Assembly (NCBI GenBank): GCA_026168455.1
Contig: CM047431.1
Location: 23,811,365 to 23,875,364 of the forward strand
DNA: 64,000 nt
From: Theocolax elegans
Lineage: Eukaryota > Arthropoda > Insecta > Hymenoptera > Cerocephalidae
Direction: 5' to 3'
Positions 56,771-64,000 of the stretch are shown here, in pieces (position 1 is the first letter of the stretch; every line of letters starts with the position of its first letter). Below the pieces are notes generated by a model that ran no database searches, was not told the DNA's origin, and saw only the letters and a program-made list of their open reading frames with translations. A program made the position numbers and the translations under genes.

Positions 56771-57427
56771 TTGACATTATTTTAAGTTACAGAGAGTCAA
56801 AGTTGACATTTTAGCACTTTTTTGCTTATATGCCCATTTTCATGAATTTTTAGCTCCCAGGGGATGCATTTTTCACTAAAAATATATATATATGGGTGGT
56901 TCTCTGTGACATCGAAGATGAAAAAAATAAATTTGCTATAACTGTGGGAATATGTTTTAGAAGTATCCAGTAGTTATCCTGAATTTTTTCAGATTTTTTC
57001 TGGGCCATTATTTTAAGTTACAGAGAGTCAAAGTTGACATTTTAGCACTTTTTTGCATTATATGCCCATTTTCATGAATTTTTAGCTCCCAGGGATGCAT
57101 TTTTCACTAAAAACATAAGTATGACTTTTTTTGTAAAATTTTCCGAACTTTTCATTAAAAATACTGTAAAAGACATAAATGTATGCTGTCACACTCTTGT
57201 AAGCCAAATAAAATTTTAAGTTCTATAATATTAAGCTGCTTCCATCAAAAACCTTTCTCCCTTTCTGTGACGTCAATCTATTTGTATGACGTAATTGTCG
57301 AAGTGACGATATTTTTGATAAATAGATGTATCACATGTTTTTGACGCACTGTTGGGGTTAATGTTTTAGTTGCTTTTTTAAAAGGGGTAAAATTTGAAGG
57401 GGGAAGGGGTGGTGGTATGGGGTGTAC
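56771..57427 (+). repeat. Third partial copy of the unit, left portion
   Basis: From ~56,771 sequence again runs in the same direction as 49,872-50,525 (GGGTGGTTCTCTGTGACATC at ~56,895). The switch occurs at the CAACTT(T)GACATTATTTTAAG word that also turns the inner palindrome. Confidence 0.8.
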
Positions 57428-57690
57428 CCTGACCACCTAGACATCGTCTTCAGGAAGTGACAATTTTTTTGCATATTCAAGCAGGGTGGCACACTACTTA
57501 CCAGTAGACGATGTCCAGATGGTCAGGGTGACCTCCGGGTCATCTGGACATCGTCTACTGGTAAGTAGTGTGCCACTCTGCTTGAATATGCAAAAGAAAT
57601 TGTCACTTCCTGAAGACGATGTCCAGATGACCCGGAGGTCACCCTGACCACCTGGACATCGTCTTCAGGAAGTGACAATTTTTTTACATA
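57428..57690. repeat. 108-bp hairpin repeat array 4 with two orientation flips
   Basis: It runs inverse, flips to forward near 57,515 and back to inverse near 57,625. Both flips lie inside a GACGATGTCCAG...CTGGACATCGTC stem. Confidence 0.85.
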
Positions 57691-59325
57691 TTCAAGCAGG
57701 TTGGCAATTCAGAAACTTTTAAAGGACGATTTCATTTCTAAAATCTCGGTAGTCTAAAGGTTAAAATGTAAAGTTTCCAAACCGAAAATATAAAAATGTG
57801 ATTTGTGTTAATAGTACTTTGAGTAATAAATACCAAATACACTATAATTTTTTTCCTTGAATGAGAATAGAGTACAATCTTGTTTCCAAAACTTTCTTTT
57901 CTAAAAAAATGCAAGGTTAAGAAAATACTCATTAGGTATAAAGGAATAGATACATTCCTACCCAGACAGCACTTCATATTGCAGCGATATTGTTGGAATA
58001 ATGTCATATTGCTACAATATTGTCAACATACATTGTCTGATTTTAGTATTTATTAATTAATGAACGCATTAATGAGGATAATAATTTAAGCTAAAGAATT
58101 GTTGTATTGTCTTATGTTTTGACGAAAATTCGTACTATATTTCGAATTACCTATAACCAAATTTTTTAATTCTTTTGGATATGTGGGTGAAAATCATCTA
58201 ACGCGCACAATTGTGTAATAGTGAAATATATCCCATTATATCATATATAAAATTACGAATAATATATTCTAAGTACAATATATGTAATTTAATGTAAGTC
58301 AGCCGTGAAACTTGATAAAAGTTGATTTTATTGCCAGTTTAAGTTGCTTAAAGTTTGAAATGTAACGTCCCCTGGCTGTAAGAAGGCCATAATCGCATAT
58401 TAACTGGTGCGATTATAGGCGTATTTCTTTATTTCAAAAACGGGTTCAAAACTTAATTGTTCATTTTGATAACCACAATTAAAATCAAGTTGAAAATCTG
58501 AACATTTACTGATTTTTGAAGTGCACTGAACTTGCTGAACTTTGTAACAAACTTGTTATTAATAATAGCTGTGTTATGATTAATGTCTTTAAAATTAATT
58601 GTAAACATGAAACATTTTTCTGACCAGGTGAAATTGTTAACTTTTGGTTTACTTTAGAGGTAAAAATTTTATTTTTAATATTTCATGATGTTAAGCAAAA
58701 AATACGGGCATGTTTTTGTGGTAATTCAGCGGTTACCTTTTTAATGTAATTCCTCTGGTAGAGTATAATTGGAAAACTAATAAAATTTTTAAAACCAATT
58801 CATAGAGTAAATTTCAGATAAAGTAACTACATAAAAACAGTATTATTCCGATGTGGAATTTTGAATGTTAACGTAATAAAATTTAAAAAACAATCTATGT
58901 AATCTCCCTGGCATGTAACATCCCCTGTCCAAATTTCTTTTATAACAAATAATCGATGCTGATCATTACATGCTTTACTGTTTTGACTAAAAATAAACAT
59001 TATTTCTTAACAATTGTTTTCTCCATTCAAAGGAACTATGCGAGTCCATCAATGGAAATGGAGTAGATGTGAGCCCCAAAAAATTAATTTTAATGAAGTA
59101 AGTTGTTACGAATGTAATTTGAATAGACAATGTGAACATTATCAATTAGGGTCGATCTCGTACGAAAATAAAACTCAGAAAAAGAGTAAAATTGTTATTT
59201 AAGATAAAAGAAGTCACTACTAAAAGAAATAATAAAAATATATAATTTATATTACAAATATAAAAATTATGTTAAATTGATTATAAGGAAACATTTCATA
59301 TATTTTATAAATGGAAGAAAAAAAA
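57691..59325 (+). repeat. Third copy of the unit, right portion
   Basis: Direct copy of about 50,800-52,437 at an offset of ~6,890 bp with scattered small differences, including the small frame at 59,014-59,202. Confidence 0.9.
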
Positions 59326-60118
59326 TTGTCACTTCCTGAAGACGATGTCCAGGTGGTCAGGGTGACCTCCGGGTCATCTGGACATCGTCTACTGGTAAGT
59401 AGTGTGCCACCCTGCTTGAACATGCAAAAAAAATTGTCACTTCCTGAAGACGATGTCCAGGTAATCAGGGTGACCTCCGGGTCATCTGGACATCGTCTAG
59501 TGGTAAGTAGTGTGCCACCCTGCTTGAACATGCAAAAAAAATTGTCACTTCCTGAAGACGATGTCCAGGTGGTCAGGGTGACCTCCGGGTCATCTGGACA
59601 TCGTCTAGTGGTAAGTAGTGTGCCACTCTGCTTGAATATGCAAAAGAAATTGTCACTTCCTGAAGACGATGTCCAGGTGGTCAGGGTGACCTCCGGGTCA
59701 TCTGGACATCGTCTACTGGTAAGTAGTGTGCCACCCTGCTTGAATATGCAAAAAAAATTATCACTTCCTGAAGACGATGTCCAGGTGGTCAGGGTGACCT
59801 CCGGGTCATCTGGACATCGTCTACTGGTAAGTAGTGTGCCACCCTGCTTGAATATGCAAAAAAATTGTCACTTCCTGAAGACGATGTCCAGATGGTCAGG
59901 GTGACCTCCGGGTCATCTGGACATCGTCTACTGGTAAGTAGTGTGCCACCCTGCTTGAATATGCAAAAGAAATTGTCACTTCCTGAAGACGATGTCCAGG
60001 TGGTCAGGGTTACCTCCGGGTCATCTGGACATCGTCTACTGGTAAGTAGTGTGCCACCCTGCTTGAATATGCAAAAAAATTGTCACTTCCTGAAGACGAT
60101 GTCCAGGTGGTCAGGGTA
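59325..60118 (+). repeat. 108-bp hairpin repeat array 5 (~7.3 copies)
   Basis: ACTTCCTGAAGACGATGTCC starts eight times about 108 bp apart from 59,331. As 108 is divisible by three, a frame with a 36-residue repeat (LSLPEDDVQVVRVTSGSSGH...) stays open for nearly 200 residues from an ATG at 59,311, and the other strand is open too. I regard it as satellite, not as a gene. Confidence 0.9.
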
Positions 60119-60289
60119 CACCCCATACCACCACCCCTTCCCCCTTCAAATTATACCCCTTTTAAAAAAACAACTAAAAACATTAACCCCTAATAGTGCG
60201 TCAAAAAACATGTGATACATCTGTTTATCAAAAAATATCGTCACATCGACAATTACGTCACACAAATAGATTGACGTCACAGAAAGGGA

Positions 60290-61020
60290 GAAAGGTTTTT
60301 GATGGAATTTAATTTTTATTTAACTTTAACTTTAATTTTTTCTATTATATATTTTTAATATTTAATTTATTTTTAAAAAAATAATAAATAAATAAATAAT
60401 AAATAAATAAATTAAAAAATAATAAATTAACTTTAATTTTTTTTTTTTATATATAGAACTTTTATCCTCCAAATGTTGAGCAATCGATAGGTGAAAATCA
60501 ATTAATAATAATTATAAATAATATTTTATTTTAAATTTTTATTTAATAAAATTTTCTATTTTTCATGATTTTTATTTTTTGACATGATCAATTTACGAGA
60601 AATTGCCCATATATACATGTAAAATCTAAATGTGCATAAATTAAATGTTACCTAATTATCTTTTTTTATTGTATTCATACAATTGTAATTTTATTTATTT
60701 TTTCACATATAATAATTACAAAGGAAATAAGGTTGGACAACGCCATAAGAATAATAATAATATAAAATCAAAGAGTGTTTTAATTGAAGAATAATAAAAT
60801 CCAATTATTATTGTAATTACGTGCATTAAAAAATAGACAATAATAAATGTTAACAAGTAAGTAAGATTATTATTACTTAGTATTAATATATTATATTTAT
60901 CTAAACTTTGAAAATGAAAAATTAAATCTAATAACTTTATAACTTCATATAGTTTAAATGTTTTCCTAATAATTAATATTGATACAACAAAATAAATCAA
61001 AAGATTAAATCGACCGAGGG
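60290..61020. other. AT-rich spacer (mirrored at 62,845-63,565)
   Basis: AAATAAATAAAT-type low complexity at 60,350-60,450, then AT-rich DNA. The minus frame 60,716-61,000 is Ile/Leu/Phe-rich low complexity. No gene. Confidence 0.45.
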
Positions 61021-61035
61021 AGCGTTAGCGACCGA

Positions 61036-61816
61036 GGTATTTGTTGCTAGTATTATTATTGTAGGAGATTGAAATTCTAGTTTACTTACTGATGATTATT
61101 ATGGTGTTTATCTTAAGAATATGATTCGTGAAAACTCTTTATCTAGTACCTTTTAATGCAACCCATGATGCAAATACTTCGGATACATGGCTTGATGCGA
61201 TAATGGTTGATTCTGAGGACAAGATTGTTTTCACTAAACAATCGTCGAGTCCCTTTATAAATGGGCATAATTTTCTCTTAATTGATTATAGTTTATGTTG
61301 TAAGATAGGCAATCATACTAGTTATACTTTTCGCGACTTTAAACACTTTTCTCCAGATTGTTTTAATAATTCTGTTAGAGCTGATTTGTTGACTTTACGT
61401 GATATTCCATTGGAGTCTTGGACGGTTGATTCTCTCCTAGATTCACTGCGCAACATCTGTTGGTTAATTTAGATATTTCAGCGCCGTCTGTTCGCGTCAA
61501 GTGCGCCCACATCCAGCTTCATGATTTACGCGAGATCTCAAAGAGTTATCGAAAGGAGAGAGACGGTTTGCATAAGCTTTCAAAACGTCACTGTGATCCT
61601 GCTTTATTGACTGAATATAAGATAGTTCGTCATGATTTGAAGCATCGACTTCGGGCTGCAAGGGATAAATATTATGAGCAAGAATTGTTAGTATCCTCGG
61701 ACCAATCTCATGGTATGCGCCTTCTGTATAGAATTGGGCTAGTCAGTGATTCACTTACTTCTCCCTTGAAGTTCTTTGATGCTGATCTGAGTTACTTCAG
61801 TATTACACTGCAGTAG
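61036..61816 (+). pseudogene. LINE ORF2 fragment: endonuclease C-terminus and linker
   Basis: It starts with a GD-x-N motif region in which the F codon is a stop (IIVGD*NSS). It continues LYLVPFNATHDANTSDTWLD, IMVDSEDKIV and FINGHNFLLIDYSL, the closing blocks of an APE-type endonuclease (THH..ts.TWLD..ivd...gHd.i). After a shift at ~61,472 a linker follows (DLREISKSYRKERDGLHKLS ... LKHRLRAARDKYYEQELL), typical of the zone between endonuclease and RT in jockey/R1-like LINEs. The RT itself is absent, because the palindrome turns at 61,932. Confidence 0.75.
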
Positions 61817-62046
61817 CTAATCGACACCCGTCATGCTCATTAGACCAATTGAGAGAGGTTTGTGAGTTACCCTATTCGCCAGATTGCCCTGTCTTTTCTT
61901 TTCGTCCTGTTACGCCACATGAGGATAATGCAGCAGTAACCTCATGTGGCGTAACAGGACGAAAGAAAAGACAGGGCAATCTGGCGAATAGGGTAACTCA
62001 CAAACCTCTCTCAATTGGTCTAATGAGCATGACGGGTGTCGATTAG

Positions 62047-62828
62047 CTACTGCTGCAGTGTAATACTGAAGTAACTCAGATCAGCATCAAAGAACTTCAA
62101 GGGAGAAGTAAGTGAATCACTGACTAGCCCAATTCTATACAGAAGGCGCATACCATGAGATTGGTCCGAGGATACTAACAATTCTTGCTCATAATATTTA
62201 TCCCTTGCAGCCCGAAGTCGATGCTTCAAATCATGACGAACTATCTTATATTCAGTCAATAAAGCAGGATCACAGTGACGTTTTGAAAGCTTATGCAAAC
62301 CGTCTCTCTCCTTTCGATAACTCTTTGAGATCTCGCGTAAATCATGAAGCTGGATGTGGGCGCACTTGACGCGAACAGACGGCGCTGAAATATCTAAATT
62401 AACCAACAGATGTTGCGCAGTGAATCTAGGAGAGAATCAACCGTCCAAGACTCCAATGGAATATCACGTAAAGTCAAAAATCAGCTCTAACAGAATTATT
62501 AAAACAATCTGGAGAAAAGTGTTTAAAGTCGCGAAAAGTATAACTAGTATGATTGCCTATCTTACACATAAACTATAATCAATTAAGAGAAAATTATGCC
62601 CATTTATAAAGGGACTCGACGATTGTTTAGTGAAAACAATCTTGTCCTCAGAATCAACCATTATCGCATCAAGCCATGTATCCGAAGTATTTGCATCATG
62701 GGTTGCATTAAAAGGTACTAGATAAAGAGTTTTCACGAATCATATTCTTAAGATAAACACCATAATAATCATCAGTAAGTAAACTAGAATTTCAATCTCC
62801 TACAATAATACTAGCAACAAATACCTCG
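62047..62828 (-). pseudogene. Mirror copy of the LINE endonuclease/linker fragment
   Basis: Inverse of 61,036-61,816. The linker frame 62,406-62,047 is identical apart from one extra C-terminal Gln. The endonuclease part is interrupted by the same defects. Confidence 0.8.
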
Positions 62829-63727
62829 GTCGCTAACGCTCCCTCGGTCGATTTAATCTTTTGATTTATTTTGTTGTATCAATATTAATTATTAGGAAAA
62901 CATTTAAACTATATGAAGTTATAAAGTTTTAGATTTAATTTTTCATTTTCAAAGTTTAGATAAATATAATATATTAATACTAAGTAATAATAATCTTACT
63001 TACTTGTTAACATTTATTATTGTCTATTTTTTAATGCACGTAATTACAATAATAATGGATTTTATTATTCTTCAATTAAAACACTCTTTGATTTTATATT
63101 ATTATTTTATTCTTATGGCGTTGTCCAACCTTATTTCCTTTGTAATTATTATATGTGAAAAAATAAATAAAATTACAATTGTATGAATACAATAAAAAAA
63201 GATAATTAGGTAACATTTAATTTATGCACATTTAGATTTTACATGTATATATGGGCAATTTCTCGTAAATTGATCATGTCAAAAAATAAAAATCATGAAA
63301 AATAGAAAATTTTATTAAATAAAATTTAAAATAAAATATTATTTATAATTATTATTAATTGATTTTCACCTATCGATTGCTCAACATTTGGAGGATAAAA
63401 GTTCATATATAAAAAAAAAAAAATTAAAGTTAATTATTATTTTAATTTTTTTTTTTATTATTTATTTTTATTATTTTTTTAAAAATAAATTAAATTAAAA
63501 ATATATAATAGAAAAATTAAAGTTAAAGTTAAATAAAAATTAAATTCCATCAAAAACCTTTCTCCTTTCTGTGACGTCAATCTATTTGTGTGACGTAATT
63601 GTCGATGTGACGATATTTTTGATAAACAGATGTATCACATGTTTTTTGACGCACTATTAGGGGTTAATGTTTTAGTTGTTTTTTTAAAAGGGGTATAATT
63701 TGAAGGGGGAAGGGGTGGTGGTATGGG

Positions 63728-63984
63728 GTGTACCCTGACCACCTGGACATCGTCTTCAGGAAGTGACAATTTTTTTGCATATTCAAGCAGGGTGGCACAC
63801 TACTTACCAGTAGACGATGTCCAGATGACCCGGAGGTAACCCTGACCACCTGGACATCGTCTTCAGGAAGTGACAATTTCTTTTGCATATTCAAGCAGGG
63901 TGGCACACTACTTACCAGTAGACGATGTCCAGATGACCCGGAGGTCACCCTGACCATCTGGACATCGTCTTCAGGAAGTGACAA
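63728..63984 (-). repeat. 108-bp hairpin repeat array 6 (cut by window end)
   Basis: Inverse units following GGGTGTACCCTGACCACCTG; mirror of the right part of array 5. Confidence 0.9.
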
Positions 63985-64000
63985 TTTTTTTGCATATTCA

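Larger units (their letters stand above)
48497..56784. repeat. Large palindrome (~8.3 kb), centre ~52,640
   Basis: 48,497-52,490 is the inverse of 52,793-56,784 with only scattered single-base and homopolymer differences. The ~300-bp centre is an array of 108-bp hairpin repeats. Mirror landmarks: small frames 52,125-52,313 and 52,967-53,155; ACCCAGACAGCACTTCATAT at 51,066 and its inverse near 54,210. It may be a real inversion-duplication or a long-read artefact. Confidence 0.85.
59880..63984. repeat. Second large palindrome, centre 61,932, running off the window
   Basis: 59,880-61,924 is the inverse of 61,940-63,984 with a 15-base loop. It pairs array 5 with array 6, AT-rich DNA with AT-rich DNA and both LINE fragments. 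Differences are almost all single-base or homopolymer indels. The true arm length is unknown because the window ends. Confidence 0.9.

Noticed and set aside
59325..60118. CRISPR-like array
   Set aside because: Units are contiguous 108-bp copies without unique spacers, in a eukaryotic transposon landscape with no cas genes.
59311..60215. A ~200-residue repetitive protein encoded by the 108-bp array
   Set aside because: Period divisible by three, both strands open, unit contains a hairpin and occurs in either orientation at six sites. It is better read as satellite DNA.

Overview
The window is eukaryotic nuclear DNA, AT-rich and packed with transposable elements. No bacterial-style gene organisation is present. 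An insect is suggested by an R1-clade LINE ORF1 with three zinc knuckles, copia, gypsy-type LTRs, piggyBac, a PIF/Harbinger transposase beside a BESS-motif protein, a DIRS-type element and a tRNA-headed SINE. A hymenopteran such as an ant is my best guess; this is inference, not proof. The only convincing trace of a host gene is one splice-bounded exon of a trypsin-like serine protease (36,665-36,753, minus strand).

Layout. 1-4.3 kb: a solo LTR (413-1733) with a 4-bp target duplication, an LTR plus primer-binding site in minus orientation (2553-3628), and a third GC-rich LTR-like block. 4.3-8.3 kb: a satellite with a ~241-bp basic unit and ~558-bp higher-order periodicity. 9.09-22.98 kb: a 13.9-kb structure with 5.4-5.9-kb inverted arms around a 2.6-kb core. 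The core holds a Harbinger transposase fragment and a BESS-motif exon in opposite directions. The arms carry tRNA-like sequence, a nested foldback element, an older palindrome and an unrecognised two-exon frame. 23.95-28.69 kb: a decayed DIRS-like tyrosine-recombinase retrotransposon (gag, RT, RNase H, YR on the minus strand) with inverted termini. 28.9-30.7 kb: an R1-like ORF1 pseudogene. 30.18-35.86 kb: a 2,841-bp tandem duplication that carries a Tc1/mariner-type miniature element and makes a chimeric ORF. 35.6-39.6 kb: a hairpin-rich TIR element, the protease exon, a SINE and low-complexity DNA. 39.6-44.2 kb: a copia relic hit by a MITE, an R1-like ORF1-only retrocopy with target duplication and A-tail, and a foldback. 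44.9-45.8 kb: a piggyBac pseudogene. 46.2-48.1 kb: another hairpin-rich TIR copy and a second solo LTR with target duplication. 48.35-64 kb: palindromes within palindromes. A ~4-kb unit occurs forward, inverted and forward again, joined at arrays of a 108-bp repeat that can itself form a hairpin. A second palindrome centred at 61,932 carries two mirror copies of a LINE endonuclease fragment.

Nothing here works as a pathway. The theme is recurrent palindrome formation. The 9-23 kb palindrome has diverged arms, including a 725-bp insertion in one arm, and is most likely biological. The palindromes at 52.6 and 61.9 kb differ mainly by single-base and homopolymer indels, so they could be recent inversions or long-read or assembly artefacts. 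Reads spanning them would decide.
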